Below, one piece after another: positions 55,117-64,000 of a stretch of 64,000 bases of DNA. Source of the stretch: Enterobacter sp. ENT03 (lineage in GTDB: Bacteria; Pseudomonadota; Gammaproteobacteria; Enterobacterales; Enterobacteriaceae); the NCBI RefSeq assembly GCF_019218745.1, contig NZ_JAHUXA010000006.1, positions 62,001 through 126,000 on the forward strand. The letters run 5' to 3'. The position numbers and the translations under genes are program-made. The notes below the pieces were generated by a model. It made no database searches. It saw only the letters and a list, made by a program, of their open reading frames with translations, and was not told the origin of the DNA. Positions within the stretch are counted from its first letter, which is position 1; every line of letters begins with the position of its first letter.

Positions 55117-56433
55117 TCAACCTCTTTCAATGCCACGATCCGGGCTTACCCAGCGCGCCCGTTTTGTTTGTGAAATAATCATTACCCGTGTAAAGGCAAC
55201 TATTGTCGTCATCAGGCTCAATACCCAGTAAATCGCCGGAAACCAAATGACCCAGAATAGCGATGACGCCAGATGTTTCTCATAACGGCTGTCGATGAGG
55301 ATGCTCACGGCAAATTGTGCAATACACAGACACGAGAGAATGATCCCCGCCAGGCCGTCCAGCGCCATATTTGACAGCGTCAATCCGCCGTGTGGGCTGG
55401 TCACAAACAGGATAAAACTGATCACGCAGGTGAAAGCCCAGGCGGTAGAAAGACAATATTCCGTAAACAGCGGCCACATACGGCGGTTTCGCCACTGCCA
55501 CAGTCGCGTCATATTCTTTCTGAAGACTTCCGCGCCGCCCTGCGCCCAGCGTAAGCGTTGCTTCCATAAGCCTTTTAACGTTTCCGGCATCAGCACCCAG
55601 CACAGTGCGCGTGGTTCATAAAAAATGCTCCAGTGTTTAAGCTGTAGCTTCCAGCTAATATCAATATCTTCTGTAATAATGTCTTCACTCCAGTAGCCGA
55701 CATCAGCCAGCGCCGTACGACGAAAAGCTGCGACGACGCCAGAAATGGTGAATATCTGGCCGTACATGCGCTGCGTGCGTTTAATCATGCCGATAATAGA
55801 GGAAAACTCGCCGACCTGAATTTTACCAATCAGCGTAGAGCGGGTGCGAATACGCGGGTTACCAGTGACGGCACCGACGCGGGGATTCTCAAGCATCGGT
55901 GTCACAATATATGCCACGGCATCACGATCTAATTTCGCGTCACCATCAATGCACACCAGCCATTCGCTTTTCGCTGCCGCCACGCCGGTTTTTAACGCGA
56001 TAGCTTTGCCCTGATTATGCGCCAGGTGGATAACGCGCAGTCGTAAATGCTGCTTCGCTAATTGGTTGAGAATAAAGCCGGTGCCATCCGTTGAACCATC
56101 ATCGACGGCGATGACTTCAATATTCTTATAACGCTGATTCAGCACCGATTCGATGGTTTCGGCGACGTTGTGCTCCTCGTTATAGCAAGGCACAATCACC
56201 GACACGAGGGGGTTGCCTTTTAACGAGGGAACCTCATCTTCCCGACCCCATGACCAGTGCCGCTCACGGCTAAACCAAAAAAGCAGCCCTCCGACCATCC
56301 ATAAAATAGACATAAAAAAGGGCCAGAAGAAAACAAAGCGAAGCATTGTTTCCACAGAAAATAACAGTGCAATAGCTACCGGAATGCTCACTACCAGGCA
56401 CAGGATAATGAGCGATATAATACGATTATTCAT
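55117..56433 (-). CDS. pgaC: Poly-beta-1,6-N-acetyl-D-glucosamine synthase PgaC
   Basis: This 438-residue family 2 glycosyltransferase polymerises UDP-GlcNAc into PNAG at the inner membrane. It shows two N-terminal and about three C-terminal membrane helices. The catalytic domain has [10 protein letters not shown], the DxD-type [17 protein letters not shown] and the QRLRWAQGG motif of processive synthases. It overlaps pgaB by 8 bp. Confidence 0.95.
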   Translation of the reverse strand: MNNRIISLIILCLVVSIPVAIALLFSVETMLRFVFFWPFFMSILWMVGGLLFWFSRERHWSWGREDEVPSLKGNPLVSVIVPCYNEEHNVAETIESVLNQRYKNIEVIAVDDGSTDGTGFILNQLAKQHLRLRVIHLAHNQGKAIALKTGVAAAKSEWLVCIDGDAKLDRDAVAYIVTPMLENPRVGAVTGNPRIRTRSTLIGKIQVGEFSSIIGMIKRTQRMYGQIFTISGVVAAFRRTALADVGYWSEDIITEDIDISWKLQLKHWSIFYEPRALCWVLMPETLKGLWKQRLRWAQGGAEVFRKNMTRLWQWRNRRMWPLFTEYCLSTAWAFTCVISFILFVTSPHGGLTLSNMALDGLAGIILSCLCIAQFAVSILIDSRYEKHLASSLFWVIWFPAIYWVLSLMTTIVAFTRVMIISQTKRARWVSPDRGIERG

Positions 56434-58288
56434 TTTCTGGATACCAGTTAGTTGAGAACTCAGGACGTATTACGTTTACATGCTCTTTGTTGGTAAGAAA
56501 GTCATTCGGCTTATAACCATAATTTCTTACGCCGTTGAGCTGTAATAACTCCATCCAGTTCGCAATGTCTTTAACATCAGCAGAATGCGTGGTATCACCA
56601 TGAATATACTGGGTTTCTAACTGCACCGAGGTTTTATCATTCGCCGCGGTTAATCGGGTGATATAACCAGCAAGTTGCTGTAACCACTTAGTAGCGGATT
56701 TCTTGTCTTGCTTCGCCTGGTAGGGGTTAGCCACAATAATCGTCCAGTCATAAAGACGTAATGACTCATGAAGACGCCGATAAAATATGTCGTCCGCCTG
56801 CGGCTGTAATTCCGGAACGGCAACCAGCTGCCCGGCCGTTTTTATCGACGGTCCGCGAACGGATTTGACAGTATTTGCCAGCGAGAGGGTTAACGCTGTG
56901 GACGTCGAGTTATTGGCAAACACCCGGTCACGGGACGCTATCTCATCGCCAAAAATAATGCCAGCAAATACGCTGTGCGCGGCCAGGTCTTCATACATAT
57001 CGTGAATTTTTTGCCACATCACGGCATCGATCACCTGCGAGGGCTTACCCGTTCCGGCCGGACTGAAATCCCAGTTTACCAGCGGCATTGAGGCATACAC
57101 CGCGACACCTGCACGTGTTCTGAGTTGCCAGGCAATACGATTAAACAGATCCTCTCTGACCGGTAACCAGCGATTAGGGAAATAAACTTCGCGCGTCAGA
57201 CCATTTGCTGGCGGTGTCACTGATGCCTGCAAAAATACCGTACTCACCGCCATGTCTTTAATCTGCTGAATAAGAATATCAATATTCTTCTCCTGCCGAT
57301 TTTTATCGGTGTCATATACGCTATCAAGGCTCACACTGATAGAACGCATCGCAGACTGTTCCTGTACGCTGGCAACCATCTGTGCAAACTCAATCAGCGA
57401 CGGATTATTATTAATCAGTAGTCGCGGGATGGCGTCCAGATTATCAGCCGTGGCGAGTCCATCTTCTAATGTAAAGAAGGTGTCATAACCCAGTTTTTTG
57501 AGTTCCTGTATCGCCACGCCATTTTCCGCACCATAAGGCCATACCCAGGATTTCGGTTGTTTTCCCGTATGTTTTTTCAGGTGCACAGTGATATTTTGAC
57601 CATCGGCACTGACGCGGCGGCGATATTGCTGTTCCGTTTCATATGTCGAGGTACCCGGGTTATAGGAACGGTTGGCTATTGCCGGTAATTTCCCTCCGCT
57701 GGGGTTGGCTTGCACACCATAATGGGAGTTCCAGGTATGCGCGCCTATTTCAACAAGCGGCGAGCGAGCGAGTTCAGCAATTTGCTGCCAGGTGGCGATT
57801 TTCTCCCGATCAATATACTCATCGCCAAACTTCACTTTTTTATTGGCAGGCGTATCGACCCAGCTACCCACCGGTGCCCATAGCGCTGGCCACTGATAGG
57901 CTTCCAGCAGGGGGAAGACGCGCGTATAAAAGCTTTGGTACCCATCGTCAAAGCTCAGCAGAACGGCTTTGCGCGGTAAGGTAATTTCACCTCGATGGGC
58001 AGCACGTATTTGCTCTACGCTAATGGGCTGATAGCCATTCTCTCTTAGCCAGGCAAATTGATCTCTCAACGCGCTGGTACGCACCGACATAAAACGCTGG
58101 TCGGCGCTGTCATCTTCAACGTCATGATAAGCCAGTACAATAAAACTATTATCAGGCCAGGGATTTTCCGCCCGTAATTTTTGCCGGGTGTCAGGTGAAG
58201 AAAATGACACCTTTCGGTGATCGTTACAGGCCGTGAGCATGCTGATGCCAAGCACTATTATAAAAGTACGTAGTATCGTCTTTAACAT
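56426..58288 (-). CDS. pgaB: PNAG N-deacetylase lipoprotein PgaB
   Basis: This 620-residue outer-membrane lipoprotein has a lipobox Cys at residue 21 (MLTAC). The N-terminal NodB-type polysaccharide deacetylase domain has [18 protein letters not shown] and the metal/catalytic stretch [11 protein letters not shown]. The C-terminal GHL13-type hydrolase domain follows from about residue 310. It partly deacetylates PNAG during export. It is shorter than E. coli PgaB (672 residues), mainly at the C-terminus. Confidence 0.94.
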   Translation of the reverse strand: MLKTILRTFIIVLGISMLTACNDHRKVSFSSPDTRQKLRAENPWPDNSFIVLAYHDVEDDSADQRFMSVRTSALRDQFAWLRENGYQPISVEQIRAAHRGEITLPRKAVLLSFDDGYQSFYTRVFPLLEAYQWPALWAPVGSWVDTPANKKVKFGDEYIDREKIATWQQIAELARSPLVEIGAHTWNSHYGVQANPSGGKLPAIANRSYNPGTSTYETEQQYRRRVSADGQNITVHLKKHTGKQPKSWVWPYGAENGVAIQELKKLGYDTFFTLEDGLATADNLDAIPRLLINNNPSLIEFAQMVASVQEQSAMRSISVSLDSVYDTDKNRQEKNIDILIQQIKDMAVSTVFLQASVTPPANGLTREVYFPNRWLPVREDLFNRIAWQLRTRAGVAVYASMPLVNWDFSPAGTGKPSQVIDAVMWQKIHDMYEDLAAHSVFAGIIFGDEIASRDRVFANNSTSTALTLSLANTVKSVRGPSIKTAGQLVAVPELQPQADDIFYRRLHESLRLYDWTIIVANPYQAKQDKKSATKWLQQLAGYITRLTAANDKTSVQLETQYIHGDTTHSADVKDIANWMELLQLNGVRNYGYKPNDFLTNKEHVNVIRPEFSTNWYPENE

Positions 58289-58297
58289 ACCTTATCC

Positions 58298-60721
58298 TTA
58301 AAACCGTAAAGTCATATCCAGTTGAATACCGAGGTTATGTTCTCGCTTCCCGTCATAAGGGCGTTTAACCCAATTTACATTCGCACCTACACTTCCTTTG
58401 TCATTCCATTCAAAACGCTGGCCATAACTCACCTGGGTGACCGGAGCACTGCCGTGGTTTTTTTCCCACGCACTACCGACACCAGCGGTAATTTGCTGGC
58501 TTAAATTCGTTGAGTAGTTCTCATAAATAACGTTTTTAATATTCAGGGCAGGCAGAACATCCGCTGTTTTGTGCGGATTGTAATAGGGCGTATCCATTTT
58601 TTTATTCACCCCGTAATACACGCCGGCCTGGAGACTGACCTCGGTTTTATGGTTCGTCCATAACGTCTGCTCACCAGTGAGAGAGAATTCTGAACGCAGG
58701 TTACCGTCGGTAAAATTGGTCCGGCTGTAGCTGAAATCAGCACGGGTACGCTCATTTTTCTGCCATTGCACACTGGCTTCGGCGCTGTTTGCCGTAATGC
58801 CATGTTTTAAGGCGCGCGTCGGCGTACGACGCGAAATACGTTCAGCCTGAGTACCGAAACTGAAATTATCGTTAAGGTCGTAGCGTGCCGAGAAGCGGGC
58901 CCCTAATTTATCGCCATGATTAAAATGGCGCTCCATGAGTTCGCCTTCCATCCAAATATCGCGAGAGCGCCACTCCAGACCTGCTGACCAGTCGCGAACG
59001 CTACCCTTGCCTTCATCGAAATGGCTGTTGATTTCGCCAAAGCCCGCAAATGCACGCCAGTTTTTTGCCAGCGGCGGAGTATAGAGGGTAGTAGTAACGC
59101 TGTTGTCACGTCGGCCGGAATCGGGGCTATTTGAATCCAGATCGACCGTCGCGCCAACACGCAGCTCGGCAGAGTTATGAATGTCGTGGGCGCGTTTCAA
59201 CGCTTGCACCGCAGAACTTGCGGGAGCGCGTTTTTGCACATCGGCTAATAACAGTTCAGCATGACGCCAGTCCTGTAGCGCCATGGCGACATAGCTCTGT
59301 TCGATTTCCAGTGAAAGGTTGGTCGGCTCCAGCACTTCCGCTTTCTTCAATTCCTTCTCAGCCTTACGCGGCCAGCCTCTGGCCATCAGCACCCGCGCAT
59401 AGTCAATTTTCAGGTTTTGATTACCCGGTGCGTTGTCCTTGAGTTTGCGTAGCAGACGTTCTGCCGCGGGCAGATCGTTAGCATATTCATGCAGCTCCGC
59501 TAAAAACAGATGGCCTTGCAGCCATTCGTTATTCGGCAAAGGCAGCGGCGAACCTGGCATATAGGTATGAACAGGCTCTTTTTTCTGAATATGATGGGTT
59601 AGCAGAGACGCCGATTTAAATTGATTGTTTTCCAGATGGCTATAAAAAAGATCGGCTCTCTGCTCCTCGGTGACAGTTTCTTTCAATGCGCCATTGCTAT
59701 AGAAAACGTCTTTTAGCATCGCTTCGGCTTGCTGCGGTTTCTTTTCATGCAAATACGCCGAGGCGACCCAGTAGCGGGCATATTCAGGAAGTTCGATGCC
59801 TTCACTTTTCAGGATTTTTTCCTGAGTAAGGACATCCTTATGTCTGTCGCGTGCAAGCAGTGCACCCATTTGATCAATACGGGCGCGGCGATAGTAAGGG
59901 GCCAACTCTTTTTTATCCTTCCACTCACTTAATAATGACTGGTAGGTAGTTAAGGCACGATCAGCGATGTTATAGCGCTCGGATTCGCTACGGGTTGGCA
60001 TAAACGCCAGTCGCACTAGTTCGGCAGCATAACCGGCACGGGCCTCTGGATCAGCGTGAGATCCGTTCTCTTTCAGTAACACATACCCGAGATTGTTGTC
60101 CTGCAATGCTTCCTTATATTCCGGCATGCTTGTGTCTGCGGATGCCGCATGCTGCATTGCCATTGTACTGGCAAAAAGTTCATCCGGTTCTTGCCCGGCG
60201 AGACGGTATACCCAGGCCGCCACCAGATAATTACGGCTGTCGGGATGTTTCTTAATCAAGGTATTAACCTGCGAAATAGCGGTTTTATGATCCCCGCTGT
60301 CTGCCAGGGTTAATATATAGCCGCGTTGATAGTCGGCATTAGTGGGATCTTTTTCGCACAACTGTTTCCACAGCGGTAATGCTTCAGCCCAACGCTTTTG
60401 ATTACGATAGGCTTTAGCGACCGCCGGATAAGCGCGCAGGGGGAGGGCTTCATGGCGATAGCGCTCATAAACGGAAATAACCTGCGCATCCTGATTTGCC
60501 CAAGAGGCAATTTGTAACCAGTCCGCAATTTGCTGGTGAGTGAGTGAAGGGTGGGATGCAAGCCAGGTCAACGCGGGTGTGGTATTGCCGTTTCTGGCTT
60601 CCTGTACCAGCGCATCATAATTTTGCGGCTCTGCATAAACCTGGCCACTACATACAGAGGCCAGGCAAAGTGCCAGCAATTTATAACGGATTTTTACACT
60701 GCTTTTCTTAAACTTAAACAT
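58298..60721 (-). CDS. pgaA: PNAG outer-membrane porin PgaA
   Basis: This 807-residue protein matches the length of E. coli PgaA. A signal peptide (cleavage after VYA, near residue 31) leads into a TPR superhelix (to about residue 510). The 16-strand beta-barrel ends in the aromatic-terminated LGIQLDMTLRF. It exports deacetylated PNAG. It is the first pga gene; GAGGA precedes the ATG, and pgaB follows after 9 bp. Confidence 0.94.
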   Translation of the reverse strand: MFKFKKSSVKIRYKLLALCLASVCSGQVYAEPQNYDALVQEARNGNTTPALTWLASHPSLTHQQIADWLQIASWANQDAQVISVYERYRHEALPLRAYPAVAKAYRNQKRWAEALPLWKQLCEKDPTNADYQRGYILTLADSGDHKTAISQVNTLIKKHPDSRNYLVAAWVYRLAGQEPDELFASTMAMQHAASADTSMPEYKEALQDNNLGYVLLKENGSHADPEARAGYAAELVRLAFMPTRSESERYNIADRALTTYQSLLSEWKDKKELAPYYRRARIDQMGALLARDRHKDVLTQEKILKSEGIELPEYARYWVASAYLHEKKPQQAEAMLKDVFYSNGALKETVTEEQRADLFYSHLENNQFKSASLLTHHIQKKEPVHTYMPGSPLPLPNNEWLQGHLFLAELHEYANDLPAAERLLRKLKDNAPGNQNLKIDYARVLMARGWPRKAEKELKKAEVLEPTNLSLEIEQSYVAMALQDWRHAELLLADVQKRAPASSAVQALKRAHDIHNSAELRVGATVDLDSNSPDSGRRDNSVTTTLYTPPLAKNWRAFAGFGEINSHFDEGKGSVRDWSAGLEWRSRDIWMEGELMERHFNHGDKLGARFSARYDLNDNFSFGTQAERISRRTPTRALKHGITANSAEASVQWQKNERTRADFSYSRTNFTDGNLRSEFSLTGEQTLWTNHKTEVSLQAGVYYGVNKKMDTPYYNPHKTADVLPALNIKNVIYENYSTNLSQQITAGVGSAWEKNHGSAPVTQVSYGQRFEWNDKGSVGANVNWVKRPYDGKREHNLGIQLDMTLRF

Positions 60722-60837
60722 AAGTCCTCATGCGATTTACCAGCGTGATGCAGTTCCTTTAGCCTGATAAAGACGTAATGGAGACGCTAAATGTAATTAA
60801 ATTAAAAAAGGGATAGTGTGGGTTTTATAGGTTTACG
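60722..60837 (-). promoter_or_regulatory. pgaA leader/upstream region
   Basis: This 116-bp gap separates the 78-residue gene from pgaA. On the minus strand it has two GGA motifs, in AAAGGAAC and in the ribosome-site GAGGAC. E. coli pgaA has a much longer leader with several CsrA GGA sites. I see no clear terminator or promoter, so read-through from the cyclase is possible. Confidence 0.35.
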
Positions 60838-61074
60838 CTATTTCACCTTTATATCCTGAAACATCATATGTGAGAAAAATTCCTCTCCCGATGCCGTCTG
60901 ACAAAAGAGCCGGTAGTGAGTTAATTTTTCCTCATAAATTTTCCTCTCTTCCGGAGTGAGCCTTGAAAGTGTGCAATCCTGTAAATTGTCGATGCCCAGC
61001 CACTCGCTAAAAGCAGCTGAAAATGCAACAGAATCAAGATCGCGCTCGCCAGGATGATAAGTATCTGCTGTCAT
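60838..61074 (-). CDS. Small protein of unknown function between the diguanylate cyclase and pgaA
   Basis: This 78-residue protein is not recognised. It is soluble and mildly acidic with no membrane segment or signal peptide. It has a likely helical middle (LTPEERKIYEEKLTHYRLF) and two cysteines. The gene starts 18 bp after the cyclase stop, so it is probably in the same operon. A role in coupling the cyclase to the PNAG synthase, or in anti-activator control, is only a guess from position. Confidence 0.6.
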   Translation of the reverse strand: MTADTYHPGERDLDSVAFSAAFSEWLGIDNLQDCTLSRLTPEERKIYEEKLTHYRLFCQTASGEEFFSHMMFQDIKVK

Positions 61075-61092
61075 CGTATTGCCCAGTTATTT

Positions 61093-62376
61093 TCAGGTGG
61101 TGATTGAAAAATAATTTTCATCAAAAATAATGCTTCTATTTCTGCCTTCACGTTTTGCTTCATACAGCGCCAGGTCAGCAAAACCGATAATTTCTTTAAC
61201 GTTTTCCGAACCGTCACTGTGATAAATACCAATACTTGTAGTTATCTCATTGGGTAATTTCACCGACGGCAGTTGAGAAATTTTTGCGACATTCTTACAA
61301 ATGTTATCAGCAACATACTGCGCCTCTTTTTCAGATGCTGAGGGTAAAATAACGGCAAATTCATCCCCGCCGAGGCGCGCGAAAATGTCCCTGGAACCGA
61401 TGCAGTTACGTATGACCTGCGCAAATTCTTGCAGTACGACATCGCCTTTTTGATGACCAAAGGTGTCGTTGATCGCCTTAAATTTATCCAGATCCATTAG
61501 CAATACACAAAAGCCCTCTTTTTTATTTTTGCGCGACAGTAATGTTTGTATTTCTTCAAGAAAATAGCTTCGGTTATAGGCTTTGGTTAGCCCGTCATAC
61601 ATTTTCATATGACACACTTTTTTTAAGGTAGCTAGCGCGTCATAGACGATGAACATTGTGATAACTAACCTGCAAATGACTTTTACGCCCCTGATCATAT
61701 TCCATGCGAAAATTTTGTCGTGACCATAGGCATAGAGAATAAAAATGCACAGCATCTCTGTCAGCGTAAGTGCGGCTACGGTGTTCCAGACATTACTATT
61801 GAAATCATTGTAATAAACGATCAGCGCGAACAACACCAGATTAAGCCCACTGCAGCCATAGCGAACATAGTCCAGTTTTTTTAGTGCCGCCGCATCAACA
61901 GGTGAAGGCATGGCGGCGTATTTATAGAAATAGCACGCAGCGATATAAATGAAGATAATCCACGCCACGGACAGTGTTAAAATAATGCTGTCGTGTTTTA
62001 ACCAAATATCATGTCCTTTTACGTCGCAAATAAAAGCCAGCAATGCAATAAAAATAACACTTGTGATGCAGAGTTGTCTGGCCAGAATAAATATCGCCGG
62101 ATTGCTTTGTTTGCCAATGGTTCTCACGAACCCGGCGGCATGCGTTGAGGTCGCATCGTAAATGATGGTGGTGCTTTCTATGTAAAAAAGTGCACCGGCG
62201 AGGAAAGCCACGCTGAGTAACAGATAATGCTTCTTACGGTTATCGCAATAGTATTTAACGAGGATCGCCGAAAACCCAGCCACGTCAGTGGCAATCAGTA
62301 TCAGCAGCGATGCTAAATAGAATTGTGGTGTAGTATTAGTAAATAATGAATCAAGAATAATAATTAAATTTTTCAT
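61093..62376 (-). CDS. Membrane-bound diguanylate cyclase
   Basis: This 427-residue protein has about eight N-terminal membrane helices (residues 15-250, MASE-like sensor) and a C-terminal GGDEF domain. The active-site motif is intact (GGDEF at 336-340, RLGGDEFAV), with MDLDKFKAINDTFGH for metal and GTP. The inhibitory I-site RxxD is not present: the aligned residues are GSRD. It probably makes c-di-GMP to activate the adjacent PgaCD synthase, as YcdT (DgcT) is divergent from pga in E. coli. Orientation here is different, same strand as pga. Confidence 0.9.
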   Translation of the reverse strand: MKNLIIILDSLFTNTTPQFYLASLLILIATDVAGFSAILVKYYCDNRKKHYLLLSVAFLAGALFYIESTTIIYDATSTHAAGFVRTIGKQSNPAIFILARQLCITSVIFIALLAFICDVKGHDIWLKHDSIILTLSVAWIIFIYIAACYFYKYAAMPSPVDAAALKKLDYVRYGCSGLNLVLFALIVYYNDFNSNVWNTVAALTLTEMLCIFILYAYGHDKIFAWNMIRGVKVICRLVITMFIVYDALATLKKVCHMKMYDGLTKAYNRSYFLEEIQTLLSRKNKKEGFCVLLMDLDKFKAINDTFGHQKGDVVLQEFAQVIRNCIGSRDIFARLGGDEFAVILPSASEKEAQYVADNICKNVAKISQLPSVKLPNEITTSIGIYHSDGSENVKEIIGFADLALYEAKREGRNRSIIFDENYFSITT

Positions 62377-62486
62377 GATACAGGCATTGTCTAATAAAAC
62401 TTACACTGGTTGCTACAGTCCCGATTTATGAGGACAGGTATAGGAACTCAACATTCAACGCCTGCAATGATATGGCAATAGTTTCA

Positions 62487-63314
62487 CTACATTACTGGAA
62501 TGAAAATGCTGAAGTTTACGCTTTCCTCTGAATAAAAATGTAATTTCATTAAGTGTATTTCATGACGAAGTTTAAGTTTATATTTGGTCATGATGAGCAT
62601 GTAAACGATCTTGCTAAAAGCACCATAGGTATCCCAGTCTCCTTCAAAATCCATTTTTGCATAATTACCATTAAAAACATGGCGGTTGTCCGATGATGAT
62701 GCTGAGAGATCAGAGGTTGCCCAGGAAATATCAACATCAACAATGCTTTCACGACCCTTACTTAACAGCGGCGAGTGTTTAGCGGAAATAGCGAGTTCTT
62801 TTAATACTTCGTCGCTTTCAAGTAACATCTTTCTCATGCTTTTCGTTACATCAGACACTGCGGGTTCAAAGATATGATCATGTACCGTCAGCGTATGATT
62901 GTAAGCAAACTCCCTGTTCAGTGAGCATAACTCTATCTCGGGCAGTTTGATGTCTTTCAACAACAGCGATGCCTGTAATTTATCGAACTCCCAGATTTCT
63001 GCCGTGCGATAATCTGAGGGCGACCGCCCGGTCAATTTTTTGAACGCCCTCGCAAACCCCTGACTGCTGTGGTAGTGAAACAAATACGCAATTTCTGTTA
63101 TCGGCAGCGGGGTCATGCGAATCAACACGGCGGCGCGGCATATCCTTCTTCTGATAATATAATCGCCCAGCGACAGCCCATATTCCTGCTTAAACCAGTT
63201 TTCTATAGTGCGTCTGCTATAGCCCAGCACTGCCGTAAGATCATCAATATTCGCGAGAGAATAGATATTATCCTCAACCCACGAAATTATATGCTTACGA
63301 ATAGTTTCTTTCAT
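62487..63314 (-). CDS. AraC-family transcriptional regulator (N-terminal HTH)
   Basis: This 275-residue protein has its AraC DNA-binding domain at the N-terminus (about residues 1-105, with LGYSRRTIENWFKQEYG and FHYHSSQGFARAFKKLTGRSPSDYR), as in Rob. A C-terminal domain of about 165 residues follows and may bind a ligand; I do not recognise its fold with confidence. AGGAAATG marks the start. It is first in the minus-strand series ahead of the cyclase and pga genes, so it probably controls them. Confidence 0.8.
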   Translation of the reverse strand: MKETIRKHIISWVEDNIYSLANIDDLTAVLGYSRRTIENWFKQEYGLSLGDYIIRRRICRAAVLIRMTPLPITEIAYLFHYHSSQGFARAFKKLTGRSPSDYRTAEIWEFDKLQASLLLKDIKLPEIELCSLNREFAYNHTLTVHDHIFEPAVSDVTKSMRKMLLESDEVLKELAISAKHSPLLSKGRESIVDVDISWATSDLSASSSDNRHVFNGNYAKMDFEGDWDTYGAFSKIVYMLIMTKYKLKLRHEIHLMKLHFYSEESVNFSIFIPVM

Positions 63315-63533
63315 TTCCTAACGATTCCCACAAATTTTAGTTGGTAAAATGCGGTGCACGGATCATTTTACGCAAAATGTCTCTTGCAAGTCGTGTTGAG
63401 TATAGATGAATAACAGGCGCGACCTTTCCGCCATCTACCGTGATGGTGGTGTGACTCTAAGCTCGCCAGAAGGAAAATACCGGACATGCGAAAGCCCACG
63501 CGGAAAGCAGCGTGTTAAAAACGGAGTGGAGTC
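63315..63533 (-). other. Gap between yfgG and the AraC gene
   Basis: This 219-bp segment holds no credible gene. The AraC-gene promoter should lie here, but no clear -35/-10 pair or terminator stands out. Confidence 0.3.
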
Positions 63534-63725
63534 TTAACGTTGCACAGTGGAATCGATAGTCTGGCTGATCTGTTGAGTCTGGATTTTGTCCTGATGATGA
63601 TACCAGGCACCGATAGAGGAATAGACGAAGCGGCCAAAGAAAACGAAGAAGCTAATGAGAAGTACGATACGGGTCATGCGACTGTCAAATCGATGTCGTT
63701 TTCGCATACTGGTTGCCTGACTCAC
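63534..63725 (-). CDS. yfgG: DUF2633 family protein YfgG
   Basis: This 63-residue small protein has one membrane helix (IVLLISFFVFFGRFVYSSIG, residues 20-39) after a basic N-terminus (MRKRHRF). It closely matches E. coli YfgG. Work in E. coli links it to nickel and cobalt stress. In E. coli it is divergent from yfgF, which would start just past the right edge here. Confidence 0.9.
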   Translation of the reverse strand: MSQATSMRKRHRFDSRMTRIVLLISFFVFFGRFVYSSIGAWYHHQDKIQTQQISQTIDSTVQR

Positions 63726-63931
63726 GAGGGGACCTTAAGGGTATACCCGGTTAACGGGCGGTAGGTTATTAAGGCACAAAGGTACCAGCAGGTCAATTGT
63801 GCATAATGTAAAATTTCGTCAGAAAAATATTAGCCTGAATTATATATATCACTATGAAACATTTACCATAGTTATAAATCAAGCTAAGAAATGAATTAAA
63901 GATTAATTATTAGCTTATCCGGGCATGTTTC

Positions 63932-63980
63932 TTGATGTAGATCAATTATTGCTGTAACCAGGCCACTAAAATCGCTGCTT
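63932..63980 (+). promoter_or_regulatory. FNR-dependent promoter, probably for yfgF
   Basis: TTGATGTAGATCAA (63932-63945) is a perfect FNR box. A -10 TAAAAT lies at 63967-63972, giving a start near 63980. That puts the box centre at -41.5, the class II activation position. yfgF, an anaerobically used c-di-GMP phosphodiesterase in E. coli, is expected next on the plus strand but is outside the window. Confidence 0.7.
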
Positions 63981-64000
63981 ATTGCATGACGTGCACCTCT

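Overview
The window is a stretch of chromosome from an enterobacterium of the Enterobacteriaceae (Escherichia/Citrobacter/Enterobacter/Kosakonia neighbourhood). This is inferred from protein sequences close to those of E. coli and from gene order: yph genes, hcaT, csiE, suhB, trmJ, isc operon, pepB, sseB, sseA, yfhM, pbpC, ndk, rlmN, rodZ, ispG, hisS, yfgM, bamB, der, yfgJ, xseA, guaBA and yfgG. I cannot name the genus from sequence alone. No rRNA, tRNA, CRISPR array, transposase, integrase or phage gene was seen.

Layout. 1-4082: end of a yphE-D-C-B sugar uptake and oxidation operon, cut by the left edge. 4181-8328: hcaT, csiE and a DUF1007/NicO metal transport pair. 8330-10161: REP repeats, suhB, trmJ. 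10248-16017: the iscRSUA-hscBA-fdx-iscX iron-sulfur assembly operon with two IscR operators. 16198-18266: pepB-sseB. 18426-23199 (minus strand): a phospho-alpha-glucosidase/PTS pair and an RpiR-type regulator, with housekeeping sseA lying between them. 23483-30758: yfhM-pbpC, a periplasmic alpha-2-macroglobulin and its penicillin-binding protein partner. 30928-35590: an anaerobic DMSO-reductase-type operon plus a polyferredoxin. 35713-45039: ndk to yfgJ, nucleotide, isoprenoid, RNA-modification and envelope functions. 45040-46412: a protealysin-type metalloprotease and its inhibitor, inserted between yfgJ and xseA. 46489-51130: xseA and, divergently, guaBA.

51190-63500 is accessory and visibly richer in A+T than its flanks. 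It holds a xyloside permease and GH43 xylosidase (plus strand). On the minus strand are an AraC-family regulator, a membrane diguanylate cyclase, a 78-residue unknown protein and pgaABCD for poly-beta-1,6-N-acetylglucosamine (PNAG). In E. coli K-12 this guaA-yfgG interval carries yfgH/yfgI, so it looks like a variable site that gained a biofilm module. The window ends in the regulatory region of what is probably yfgF, with a perfect FNR box.

Functional themes are sugar uptake (yph, PTS/GH4, xyloside), Fe-S assembly and its anaerobic users, cell-envelope maintenance, and c-di-GMP-linked exopolysaccharide. The least understood genes are the 78-residue protein between the cyclase and pgaA, the polyferredoxin after the DMSO reductase, and the DUF1007 protein.
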